From Streptomyces sp. HmicA12 (GTDB lineage Bacteria > Actinomycetota > Actinomycetes > Streptomycetales > Streptomycetaceae), in assembly GCF_000373565.1 (NCBI RefSeq), contig NZ_KB891809.1:414240-478239 (forward strand): a stretch of 64,000 nt of DNA, in the 5' to 3' direction. The notes beneath the pieces were generated by a model. The model worked only from the letters and a program-made list of their open reading frames with translations. It ran no database searches and was not told where the DNA came from. Position 1 is the stretch's first letter. Each line of letters begins with the position of its first letter. Made by a program: the position numbers and the translations under genes. Positions 51,279 to 59,098 of this stretch are shown one piece after another.

Positions 51279-51400
51279 GGACCGGGTCAAGATCTTTTGG
51301 CATATGCCAGAGGGGCAAGATACTCCACCCCGCCCCCTCCTGTCCTGATTTCCCGCAACCCTTTGGAGCTGCACCCTCACGCCCTGTAGATGTAGGGGTC

Positions 51401-52024
51401 ATGAGCACCGCGTACCCCCACATCGCCCCCGCCCGCACGGACCGGGCCACGACCCACGACCGCTTCGACGTCTCGGGTGTGACCCCCGAGGGCGCTGCCT
51501 GGCTCGCCTCCGCAGGAACGTATCCGCGATCAACGCTGACTCACTGGGAGTCCCGGCCCCACGCCCCCGTGGTGCTGCCCTGCGGCTCCGTCTTCGACGT
51601 GGTGAACGTGCCCGCGATCTTCGGCCGCCGGATGTTAGACCGCCTCTGGGACGAGGGACCTGGCTCGGGCCCCGTCGCCGCGTACCGGGGCCGCATGCTC
51701 CTGTTCGCCGCCCCCGGCACCGCCCAGCGCCTGCCCTCGCTGCTGCGGTGGGAGGAGTGGGGCTCCGCGGTACCGCCGTTCCTGTGCCACGGCAGCGGCG
51801 ACGCGGTCACCGTGCCGGCCCCGACAACCCCCGCCGAGCCGCACCATCCGTCCCGCTGGGTCGTCGCCCCCGACACCCGTCATCCCTGGCTGCCGGGGGC
51901 CGAGGTACTGCTCTGGGCCTGCGTCAAGGCGGCCCGCGCCGCCGCGCAGTCGACCGTGCAGGTATCGATTTTTCCTGCTGCCGATCAGAGTGCTAATGTC
52001 TACGACGTCAGCCGGCGCCATTAG
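51401..52024 (+). CDS. Bifunctional primase/polymerase-domain-like protein with a TTA codon
   Basis: Protein of 207 aa of a Streptomyces-conserved type often annotated as bifunctional DNA primase/polymerase. Features are the N-terminal GVTPEGAAWLASAGTYPRS, the CGSVFDVVNVPAIFGRRML core, and PDTRHPWLPGAEVLLWACVKAAR. The full catalytic set of a primase is not evident, so activity is doubtful. Codon 79 is TTA (51635-51637), so full translation should require the bldA tRNA. The last three codons and stop overlap the first 10 nt of tRNA-Lys. The start codon lacks a strong ribosome-binding site (TAGGGG nearby). Confidence 0.75.
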   Translation: MSTAYPHIAPARTDRATTHDRFDVSGVTPEGAAWLASAGTYPRSTLTHWESRPHAPVVLPCGSVFDVVNVPAIFGRRMLDRLWDEGPGSGPVAAYRGRMLLFAAPGTAQRLPSLLRWEEWGSAVPPFLCHGSGDAVTVPAPTTPAEPHHPSRWVVAPDTRHPWLPGAEVLLWACVKAARAAAQSTVQVSIFPAADQSANVYDVSRRH

Positions 52025-52088
52025 CTCAGTTGGTTAGAGCAGCGGACTCTTAATCCGCGTGTCCGGGGTTCGAGTCCCTGATGGCGCA
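52015..52088 (+). tRNA. tRNA-Lys (CTT anticodon)
   Basis: A complete cloverleaf with a 7-bp acceptor GCGCCAT/ATGGCGC, D-arm AGCTCAGTTGGTTAGAGC, anticodon loop ACTCTTAAT with CTT, T-arm GGTTCGAGTCC, discriminator A at 52088. The upstream protein gene ends at 52024, inside the tRNA. CCA is not encoded (next bases CAG). Confidence 0.98.
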
Positions 52089-52522
52089 CAGACAATCAAA
52101 GGCCTTCCGCAAGCGCGGAGGGCCTTTGTCGTCGAGCCTGCACTGTGGCCCGGCACCCGGCTGGGGGTCCGGGGGTTACCCCCCGGGGGATGCAGCATCC
52201 GCGTGTCCGGGGTTCGAGTCCCCGATGGCGCACAGACAATCAAAGGCCTTCCGCAAACGCGGAAGGCCTTTGCCGTTGAACCTGCACTGTGGCCCGGCAC
52301 CCGGCTGGGGGTCCGGGGGTTACCCCCCGGGGGATGCAGCATCCGCGTGTCCGGGGTTCGAGTCCCTGATGGCGCACATACAATCAAAGGCCTTCCGCAA
52401 ACGCGGAGGGCCTTTGTCGTTGAACCTGCACTGTCGCCCGGCACCCGACTGGGGGTCCGGGGGTTACCCCCCCGGGGAGATGCAGCATCCGCGTGTCCGG
52501 GGTTCGAGTCCCTGATGGCGCA
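52053..52522 (+). repeat. Tandem array of tRNA-Lys 3' segments (4 copies including the functional one)
   Basis: The 36-nt stretch from the 3' side of the anticodon stem to the discriminator base occurs at 52053-52088 (in the tRNA), 52197-52232, 52341-52376 and 52487-52522, i.e. at 144, 144 and 146 bp intervals. The three spacers are nearly identical. Each has a terminator hairpin (e.g. AAAGGCCTTCCGC..GCGGAGGGCCTTT), a GTCCGGGGGTTACCCCCCGGGG palindrome and CTGCA/TGCAG ends. The fourth copy is followed by a different flank with its own hairpin. Confidence 0.95.
52098..52127 (+). terminator. Terminator of tRNA-Lys, repeated in each array unit
   Basis: AAAGGCCTTCCGC / GCGGAGGGCCTTT hairpin 10 bp after the tRNA. 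Equivalent hairpins recur at about 52242-52271 and 52386-52415; a different hairpin (GAAGGCCTCC..GGAGGGCCTTC) lies at about 52531-52560. Confidence 0.88.
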
Positions 52523-52585
52523 CCTGAAACGAAGGCCTCCCACCAGCGTGGAGGGCCTTCGTCATTGCCGGGCGCGGCTGTCGTC

Positions 52586-52690
52586 GCGGCTGGTCGCGCC
52601 CCGCGGCGGAGACGCTGATGGACACAGCCCCGCGCCCCTGACAGCGAGCTCCGCTCGCTTCAGGGGAAGCCTGCGCGCAGCAGGACCACC
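52586..52690. repeat. Copy 6 of the dispersed GC-rich palindromic repeat
   Basis: GGCTGGTCGCGCCCCGCGGCGGAG...GACACAGCCCCGCGCCCCTGA, GCGAGCTCCGCTCGC, then an incomplete right arm. It lies between the tRNA-Lys array and the metalloprotease gene. Confidence 0.85.
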
Positions 52691-52747
52691 GGACCGCACC
52701 CGCTCACGAAACGCCGGCCCCGCAGACGGAGACGGTCGCCACCCCGG

Positions 52748-54037
52748 TCAGCCCGTCGTCACCTTCACCGTCCACGCGCCCGACGCCGTACGGTCCTCCA
52801 CCTCGACCCGTACCTTCTCGCCGGGGACCGTGAAGCTCTCGCCCGCCTGGATCGGGGCGTCGGCGAGGGGTGGGTAGACCGAGTCGCCGTAGCAGGCCTC
52901 CGTGAACGGGTGGGAGTCGATGACCTGGACCGGGCCGCCCCCGGACGAGGAATCGTTGCGTACGCGGTAGGCGAGGACGCCCTGCGTGCAGGTCGCGTCG
53001 TCGTTGCCGCCACCGCCACGGGCCTCCAGGGCGATGGCGCTGGACGGACCGGTGCGGACGACCGCGAGCTTGGTGCCGCCCCCCGCACCGAACGGCGCGC
53101 CGGCCGAGCGCCGCGCCGTGCTCAGCGGCTCCAGGGTCAGCCGGGTGTCCCCGGCGCGCGTCACGCACGCCACCTGCCGCGGCTCCAGCCAGCCCAGCTT
53201 CCACTTGTGCCAGCCGAAGAAGTCGGGGGCCAGCCCGAACTGGCTGCCCATGACGTCCCAGTCGCCGACGTACGTGTCCCAGTCACCCTCGCCGTCGGCG
53301 GGCCGGTGATAGAGGTCGGGCAGGTCGAAGACGTGCCCCGTCTCGTGCGCGAGGACGTTGCGGTCCGGCGGGTGCTGCTCGAAGACCGTGACGATGCGCC
53401 GGATGTCGGTGCCGTCGGCCCGCATCGGCCGGTCGAAGTTCACGACCTTCGTCGCGTCCGAGTCGACACCCGGCGCCTCCGGATCGGCGACGAAGTAGAC
53501 GACGTCGTACTTGCTGAAGTCCGTGTGCGCGTCCGCCACCTTCAGGGCGTCGCGCAGATAGGCGCTGCGGTGCGCGGCGTTCCAGTCACGCTTTATGGCG
53601 TACGAGGTCGAGTCGTGCGGCATCTCGATCCACTCGCGCTGCGGATGCGGCACCAGCCGGAACTTCCCGTACGAGGCGCGCTCGAAGAAGCGGCTGGTGG
53701 CCGGGAAGTAGTCGGCCGTCAGCTCCTCGGGCGTGGTGGTGGGCTCCCAGTCCGGGAAGGACAGGAACACCATCACCGCGTTGAGTGGCTTCGTCGGACG
53801 CGGGTATCCGGAATGCCATGAGTCCAGGCCCTCGGAGTGATGGGCGGCCGTGCGTTCCAGGGCGCACGGCCCGGCGTACGGCGCGGCGGCAGCGGCGGGG
53901 CCGGCGACCAGACCTGTGGCGGCCAGGGCGGTGAGAGCGGTCAGCGCTGCGGCGGCGGCACGCAGACGGCGCTTGTCCACTCCCCCGAGTGGCTGCGGAC
54001 GCGGCAAGTCGACCTCCGGGCGAGGAATGCGGGACAC
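52748..54037 (-). CDS. Secreted M6-like zinc metalloprotease
   Basis: Predicted secreted protease of 429 aa, GTG start at 54037. The signal peptide (RRLRAAAAALTALTALAATGLVAGPAAAAAPYAG) is clear. The zinc motif HETGHVFDLPDLYH (HExxH-x5-DLY) and the downstream DWDVMGSQFGLAP methionine-turn-like region match immune-inhibitor-A-like (M6) domains. The N-terminal LNAVMVFLSFPDWEPTTTPEEL..YFPATSRFFERASYGKF is also typical of M6-family proteins. A C-terminal beta domain of about 100 aa follows. Likely an extracellular nutrient or developmental protease. Confidence 0.9.
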   Translation of the reverse strand: MSRIPRPEVDLPRPQPLGGVDKRRLRAAAAALTALTALAATGLVAGPAAAAAPYAGPCALERTAAHHSEGLDSWHSGYPRPTKPLNAVMVFLSFPDWEPTTTPEELTADYFPATSRFFERASYGKFRLVPHPQREWIEMPHDSTSYAIKRDWNAAHRSAYLRDALKVADAHTDFSKYDVVYFVADPEAPGVDSDATKVVNFDRPMRADGTDIRRIVTVFEQHPPDRNVLAHETGHVFDLPDLYHRPADGEGDWDTYVGDWDVMGSQFGLAPDFFGWHKWKLGWLEPRQVACVTRAGDTRLTLEPLSTARRSAGAPFGAGGGTKLAVVRTGPSSAIALEARGGGGNDDATCTQGVLAYRVRNDSSSGGGPVQVIDSHPFTEACYGDSVYPPLADAPIQAGESFTVPGEKVRVEVEDRTASGAWTVKVTTG

Positions 54038-54343
54038 CTGACCCAGACTGTGGCTATTTGCACAGGTTCGCCTTGTTTATCTGGCCCGGATGAGTGAGCA
54101 CCCGACACCCCCGTCGCTCACAGAACGTCACAGATGATCGGGGTCCGGTCGCCGCACGGAAGAAGCCCGTACGACCCCGAGCAGAAACGATCTGTCGGAG
54201 TGGCGCAGTCCGGTCCGGAACCGAACCATCTCGGTCCGCAGGCTGGATAGGCCGTCCGACCTGCCTCTATGATCGGCACACTTTCCTGCCGGGACCCGGC
54301 GCACCAGATCACGCAACCAGACGACGCACTGCGGGAGCGAGCG

Positions 54344-56152
54344 GTGAGCGCACAGCCCGAAGGGCCCACGACGGCGGCGGAGGCGACCCCACCCGGCCCG
54401 CGCCTCGAACCCCTCACGGAGAGTGGCCGCGCCGGCCGGCCCGAGGCCGCCTACCGTTCCGCGTTCCTCGCCTCTCCTCTCCCCATGGCGGTCGTCGACC
54501 GCGCCGGAGTGATCGTCGGCGCCAATGCCGCGGCGCTCACGATGCTGCGCGGCGAGGGCACCGAGCCCCTCGTCGGCCGCGTCGCCGCCGAACTGCTCGA
54601 CCTCTCCGGCGACCCGCGCACCTGGCACGCGTACCGCGAGGTGCTGCGCGGCCGCCAGCCGCGGCTCTCGCGCACCCGCCGGCTCAAGCACCCCGGCGGC
54701 CACTCGCTGTGGGTCCGGGTCACGGTCTCGCCGGTGCCCGGTGACGACGTCGTACTCATCTCGCTCAGCGACATCAGCGCGCACCGTGAACTCCAGGCCC
54801 GGCTGCGCCACCTGGAGATGCACGACCCGGTGACGAAGCTGCCCAACCGCGCCCTGTTCTTCGAACGGCTCACGGCAGCACTGGAGGCGGGCACGTACGA
54901 CGACGCGGGGACGACCGGCCGGGTGGGCCTGTGCTACCTGGACCTCGACGGGTTCAAGGCGGTCAACGACACCCTCGGTCACCACGTCGGCGACCGGCTG
55001 CTCGCCGCCGTCGCGCAGCGGCTCGGCCAGTGCGCGGAGCGGGCCCGGCAGACCACCGGCGCCCCGCTCGTGGCCCGGCTCGGCGGCGACGAGTTCGCGC
55101 TGCTCGTGGAGGAGTCGACGGGCACCGAGCAGGTGGCGGATCTGGCGGAGGCGGCGCTGAAGGCGCTGCAGGAGCCGTTCGACCTGTCCGGTCAGCGGCT
55201 GTCCGTGTCCGCGTCGATCGGGGTCGTGGAGCGGCAGGTCGCGGGGACGACGACCACCGGTCTGATGCAGGCCGCCGACACCACGCTGTACTGGGCGAAG
55301 GCCGACGGCAAGGCCCGCTGGACCCTCTTCGACCCGGAGCGCAACGCCCACCGCATGACCCGGCAGGCGCTGTCGTCGGGGCTGCGGCCCGCCGTCGAGC
55401 GGGGCGAGTTCGTCCTGGAGTACCAGCCGCTCGTGCAGTTGGAGGACGGCGGGCTGCGGGGCGTGGAGGCGCTGGTGCGCTGGCAGCACCCGCAGTTCGG
55501 CCTGCTGACGCCGAATCGGTTCGTCGGGCTCGCCGAGGAGGACGGCTCCATCGTGCAGTTGGGGCGCTGGGTGCTGCGCACCGCGTGCGCGCAGGCGCGG
55601 CGCTGGCAGCTGGAGCACCCGGACGTGCCGCCGGTCTTCGTCAGCGTGAACGTCGCGGTGCGGCAGGTGTGGGACTCGGACCTGGTCGCCGACGTCGCGC
55701 AGATCCTGCGGGACACGCAACTCGCTCCGGAACTGCTGCAGTTGGAGCTGACCGAGTCCGCGGTCATGGGCTCCGCCGGGCGGCCGTTGCAGGCACTCCA
55801 GGCGCTCAGCGACATGGGCGTACGCATCGCCATCGACGACTTCGGGACCGGGTACTCGAATCTCGCGTACCTGAGCCGACTCCCGGTCTCCGTACTGAAG
55901 TTGGACGGTGCGTTCGTGCGCGGTTTCCAGTACGAGGACGGGGAGCGGCCCACCGATCCGGCCGACGCGGTGATCGTGGAGGCGCTGGTGCAGTTGGCGC
56001 ACCGGCTCGGGCTCACCGTGACGGCGGAGTGCGTGGAGACGGCCGAACAGGCGGATCGGCTCCGCCGGATCGGGTGCGACACGGGGCAGGGCTGGCTGTA
56101 CTCACGGCCCGTCGCGGCGGAGCGGATCTCTCAGCTGCTGGCCGACGGTTAG
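54344..56152 (+). CDS. cdgA: PAS-GGDEF-EAL cyclic-di-GMP turnover protein
   Basis: Cytoplasmic protein of about 602 aa. The GTG at 54344 has GGGAG at 54333-54337; an ATG at 54269 would add 25 residues without a ribosome-binding site. Domains by residue from the GTG: PAS (about 35-165, SPLPMAVVDRAGVIVGANAAAL), GGDEF (about 170-340, YLDLDGFKAVNDTLGHHVGD and an intact LGGDEFALL), EAL (about 345-600, GVEALVRWQHP, VNVAVRQVW, LTESAVM, IDDFGTGYSNL, AECVET). Both catalytic signatures look intact. By position it matches S. coelicolor CdgA (SCO2817), a BldD target that influences development; that identity is inferred. Confidence 0.92.
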   Translation: MSAQPEGPTTAAEATPPGPRLEPLTESGRAGRPEAAYRSAFLASPLPMAVVDRAGVIVGANAAALTMLRGEGTEPLVGRVAAELLDLSGDPRTWHAYREVLRGRQPRLSRTRRLKHPGGHSLWVRVTVSPVPGDDVVLISLSDISAHRELQARLRHLEMHDPVTKLPNRALFFERLTAALEAGTYDDAGTTGRVGLCYLDLDGFKAVNDTLGHHVGDRLLAAVAQRLGQCAERARQTTGAPLVARLGGDEFALLVEESTGTEQVADLAEAALKALQEPFDLSGQRLSVSASIGVVERQVAGTTTTGLMQAADTTLYWAKADGKARWTLFDPERNAHRMTRQALSSGLRPAVERGEFVLEYQPLVQLEDGGLRGVEALVRWQHPQFGLLTPNRFVGLAEEDGSIVQLGRWVLRTACAQARRWQLEHPDVPPVFVSVNVAVRQVWDSDLVADVAQILRDTQLAPELLQLELTESAVMGSAGRPLQALQALSDMGVRIAIDDFGTGYSNLAYLSRLPVSVLKLDGAFVRGFQYEDGERPTDPADAVIVEALVQLAHRLGLTVTAECVETAEQADRLRRIGCDTGQGWLYSRPVAAERISQLLADG

Positions 56153-56174
56153 ACCCGCACCCGGGCAACTCGCC

Positions 56175-56920
56175 CCGGATTCAACGGGTTTCGGGCTCCG
56201 CTCGTGGCTGATCCTCATCACGCTCGCCGGTGCCACGTTCATGACCGCCTCGACTGCTCCATCGTCATGGTGGCGCTGCCGGAGATCGGGCGCGACCTCT
56301 CCTTCGGTTCGGCGAGCGCCCTGCAGTGGGTGGCCACGGCCTGTCTGTTGCCGACGGCGGGGCTGCTGCCGCTCTTCGGCCGGCTGTCCGATCTGCTGGG
56401 CAGGCGGCGGCTCTTCGTTCTCGGGGCGTTCCTGTTCACGGCCCTGTCCCTGGTGGCCGCGGCCGCCGTCTCGCCGGGCATGCTGATCGCCGCGCGGGCC
56501 GGGCAGGGCATCGCCGCCGCGATGATCGCGCCGACCGCCCTCGCGCTGATGACGTCGCTCTTCCCCGAAGGGCCGCGACGCACCCGGGCGTTGGCGGTGA
56601 ACGGCGCCCTGCTCTCCCTCGGCTTCGTCGTCGGCACCATCCGCGGCGGCGTCATCACCAATGGCCTGAACTGGCGTTGGACGATGGCGCTGCTCGTGAC
56701 GCTCGGCTCCGTGGTGCTCACCGGGGCGCTGGCCGTGCTGCCGCGCCACGGCGACGTACGGCGGGCGAACCGGCTCGACGTACCCGGCGCGGTGCTCGCC
56801 GCCGTCGCCGCGTCCACCGGCGGCTCGGTCCTCGCCGGACTGCAGCACGCGTTCCTCACGGCCGGGCTGGTCACGGCGGCCGCGCTGCCGGTGACGGCGG
56901 TGTTCCTGCGCCGCCGGTGA
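56175..56920 (+). pseudogene. Frameshifted, truncated MFS drug-efflux transporter
   Basis: The main open part (about 56242-56920) encodes DCSIVMVALPEIGRDLSFG..LSDLLGRRRLFVLGAFLF..AAMIAPTALALM, clearly the N-terminal half of a DHA2-type MFS exporter. The first helix (LILITLAGATFMTA) is in another frame: a base appears lost around 56239-56243, where the expected MTALDCS is broken. No start codon is found in that frame, and the protein stops after about six or seven helices instead of 14. Both ends and the frame are damaged, so I call it a pseudogene. Confidence 0.82.
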
Positions 56921-56942
56921 GTGTTCTGTACGTGGAGGAAGG

Positions 56943-56970
56943 CGCCGCCCTCACTGTTGCGAGGGCGGCG
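56943..56970. terminator. Hairpin between the MFS pseudogene and the LLM oxidoreductase gene
   Basis: A 10-bp stem CGCCGCCCTC / GAGGGCGGCG between convergent genes. Confidence 0.75.
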
Positions 56971-56998
56971 TCTTCCTGCGCGTACGGGATACGGGGGA

Positions 56999-58096
56999 TC
57001 AGCCTTGCGGCAACCCGTAGGCGTCCGCGATGAGTTCGTAGCTGCGCAGCCGGATCTCACCGCTGTGGGCGTTGGCCGTGAGCATCATCTCGTCGGCGCC
57101 CGTGCGCTTCTGGAGGTCGTCCAGGCCGGAGCGGACCTCGTCGGTGGTGCCGTGGATGACGTTGGAGTTCCAGGAGTCGATGAAGTCCCGCTCCATCTCG
57201 TTGAACCGGTACGCCTCCGCCTCCTCGGGCGTCGGGACCAGGCCGGGGCGGCCGGTGCGGAGGCGGACCATGTTGAGGGCGGCGGCCAGCACCTGGCGGC
57301 GGGCCTCCGTTCCGTCGTCGTCGGTCGCGAGCGCGGAGACGCCGATCAGGGCGTACGGCTCGGAGAGCACCTCGGAGGGCCGGAAGGACTCGCGGTACAG
57401 GTCGAGCGCCGGGATCGTGTTCTGCGCCGAGAAGTGGTGGGCGAACGCGAAGGGCAGGCCGAGGGTGCCGGCCAGGCGGGCGCTGAAGCCGGAGGAGCCG
57501 AGCAGCCAGATCTGCGGGCGGTGCGGGTCCTGGACGCCGCCGGGGGACGTGGCCTGGACGGGGCCCGGGACCGCGTGGATGCGGGAGTACGGGTGGCCGT
57601 CGGGGAAGTCGTCGTCGAGGAAGCGGGTCAGCTCGGCGAGCTGCTGCGGGAAGTCGTCCGCGCCCTCGTTGAGGCGGTCCGAGCGGCGCAGGGCGGCGGC
57701 CGTGGCTCCGTCGGTGCCGGGGGCGCGGCCGAGGCCGAGGTCGACGCGGTGCGGGGCGAGCGCCTCCAGGGTGCCGAACTGCTCCGCGATCACCAGCGGG
57801 GCGTGGTTGGGCAGCATGACGCCGCCGGAGCCGAGGCGGATGCGCTCGGTGTGCGCGGCCAGGTGGGCCAGGATCACGGCGGGGCTGCTGGAGGCGACGC
57901 CGGGCATCGAGTGGTGCTCGGCGACCCAGTAGCGGTGGTAGCCGCGGCGCTCCGCGAGGCGGGCGATGTCGGCGCTGGTGGCGAGGGCCTGGCTCGCGGT
58001 GCGGCCCGCTCCTACGGTGACCAGGTCCAGGACCGAGAGGGGGGTCGGGGCGGTGCCGTGGGCTGCGCCGCGGATCTCGTCTTGGGTGGCCGGCAC
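56999..58096 (-). CDS. LLM-class flavin-dependent monooxygenase
   Basis: Luciferase-like monooxygenase family protein of 365 aa. GTG start at 58096 with GGAGGA upstream (minus strand). Landmarks are LAERRGYHRYWVAEHHSMPGVASSSP near residue 55, RIRLGSGGVMLPNHAPLVIAEQFGTLEAL, DLGLGRAPGTD, and LLGSSGFSARLAGTLGLPFAFAHHF. This is the MsnO8/YhbW-like subgroup of flavin-dependent oxidoreductases. The substrate is not known and the neighbours give no strong hint. Confidence 0.92.
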   Translation of the reverse strand: MPATQDEIRGAAHGTAPTPLSVLDLVTVGAGRTASQALATSADIARLAERRGYHRYWVAEHHSMPGVASSSPAVILAHLAAHTERIRLGSGGVMLPNHAPLVIAEQFGTLEALAPHRVDLGLGRAPGTDGATAAALRRSDRLNEGADDFPQQLAELTRFLDDDFPDGHPYSRIHAVPGPVQATSPGGVQDPHRPQIWLLGSSGFSARLAGTLGLPFAFAHHFSAQNTIPALDLYRESFRPSEVLSEPYALIGVSALATDDDGTEARRQVLAAALNMVRLRTGRPGLVPTPEEAEAYRFNEMERDFIDSWNSNVIHGTTDEVRSGLDDLQKRTGADEMMLTANAHSGEIRLRSYELIADAYGLPQG

Positions 58097-58197
58097 GGGG
58101 TCCTCCTGCGGGGCGTGTGCGTATGTCTGGGTTGGACCCCGGCGTAACGGAGGCGTTCTCCGGTTTATTCCCCGCCGGTTCGTCGGCTGCGGGCCGG

Positions 58198-58348
58198 TGG
58201 GGGCTTCTCGCGCCCACGCGGCGGAGCCGCATATCGATACAGCCCCGCGCCCCTGAAGCATGCGCTGCGCGCAGCTTCCCCCATGAGATGCCGCACGCAG
58301 TGCGCATCTCATGGGCGCGGGGAACCGCGCGAGAAGCCCCACCGGTCC
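58198..58348. repeat. Copy 7 of the dispersed GC-rich palindromic repeat
   Basis: Full-length form: GGGGGCTTCTCGCGCCCACGCGGCGGAGCCGC, CAGCCCCGCGCCCCTGAAGCATGCG, GAGATGCCGCACGCAGTGCGCATCTC hairpin, then GGGCGCGGGGAACCGCGCGAGAAGCCCC. It lies in the gap between the LLM gene and the racemase-like pair. Confidence 0.9.
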
Positions 58349-58363
58349 GCAGCCGAGGACGGT

Positions 58364-59095
58364 CTACGCCTGAATCAGCGGCTCCTTCGTGAACAGGGTG
58401 CCGAGGGAGGGCGCGTTCACCCGGCGGCCGCCGAGCCGCAGGGCCTCCCAGACGGTGACCTGGTTGGCGGTGAGGACCGGCTTGCCCAGTTCTCGTTCCA
58501 GGTCGGAGATGTACGCCGCCGTGTGCAGGGCGGTGTCCGGCAGGAGCACCGCCTCCGCGTCGGGATGGTCACCGTTCCTGGCCATGGCGAGGACCTCGTC
58601 CCAGCCCCACGTGCCGACCTCGGCCGCCGTGATGATGCCGCTGCCGCGCACCGAGAGGACCTCGGCGCCGGCCGCCTTCAGGAACGTGGCGAAGTGGTCG
58701 GCGACGTCCTCGGGGTACGTCGCCGCCACCGCCACCCGCCGCACCCCCAGCTCACCGATGGCGTGCGCGAAGGCGAACGACGTGCTGGACGCGGGCAGCC
58801 CCGCGGCCTGCGCGAGGCCGCGGACCTGGTCGTGGGCGCCGTCCCAGCCGAAGACGAAGCTGCCGGACGTGCACGCCCAGACCACCGCCTCCGCGCCGGA
58901 CATCCGCAGCTCCTCCACGCCGGCCGCGAGCCGCTCCGGAGCGCCCATCTCCAGCAGCGCGTCGACGCGGTGCGCGTCCTCACCGATGTCGGTGTGCACG
59001 ACGGCGAGGCGCACGTCGCTGTCGATCAGCATCTCGATCCGCGGGTAGTCGTCCTCCGCGGAGTGTCCGGGGTAGAGAAATCCGAGCGCTGTCAT
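58364..59095 (-). CDS. Asp/Glu racemase / maleate isomerase-like protein (EutA-like), second catalytic Cys replaced
   Basis: Cytoplasmic protein of 243 aa of the Asp/Glu/hydantoin racemase - arylmalonate decarboxylase - maleate isomerase superfamily. The first nucleophile motif WACTSGSFVFG holds C75, but where the second cysteine is expected the sequence reads VLLPDTALHTAAY with D187. Its start lies 3 bp after the stop of the upstream paralogue, so the pair is coupled. In ectoine gene clusters proteins of this family are called EutA. The missing Cys argues against simple two-Cys racemisation. Confidence 0.85.
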   Translation of the reverse strand: MTALGFLYPGHSAEDDYPRIEMLIDSDVRLAVVHTDIGEDAHRVDALLEMGAPERLAAGVEELRMSGAEAVVWACTSGSFVFGWDGAHDQVRGLAQAAGLPASSTSFAFAHAIGELGVRRVAVAATYPEDVADHFATFLKAAGAEVLSVRGSGIITAAEVGTWGWDEVLAMARNGDHPDAEAVLLPDTALHTAAYISDLERELGKPVLTANQVTVWEALRLGGRRVNAPSLGTLFTKEPLIQA

Positions 59096-59098
59096 GCT

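Noticed and set aside
52197..52522. Additional tRNA-Lys genes
   Set aside because: Only the 3' 36 nt are repeated. The D-arm, anticodon and 5' acceptor strand are absent, so they cannot fold as tRNAs.
52053..52522. CRISPR array
   Set aside because: The spacers are identical rather than unique, the period is 144 bp, and the repeats are tRNA sequence. The Cas4-like gene nearby has no other cas genes.
52034..52543. A 169-aa minus-strand open frame with repeated SGTRTPDTR segments
   Set aside because: It is the antisense of tRNA-Lys and its 3' copies. Such 'proteins' are a well-known annotation artefact of tRNA and repeat translation.
54077..54130. BldD box upstream of cdgA
   Set aside because: Only separated half-sites (AGTGA and TCAC) are seen, too far apart for the published consensus.
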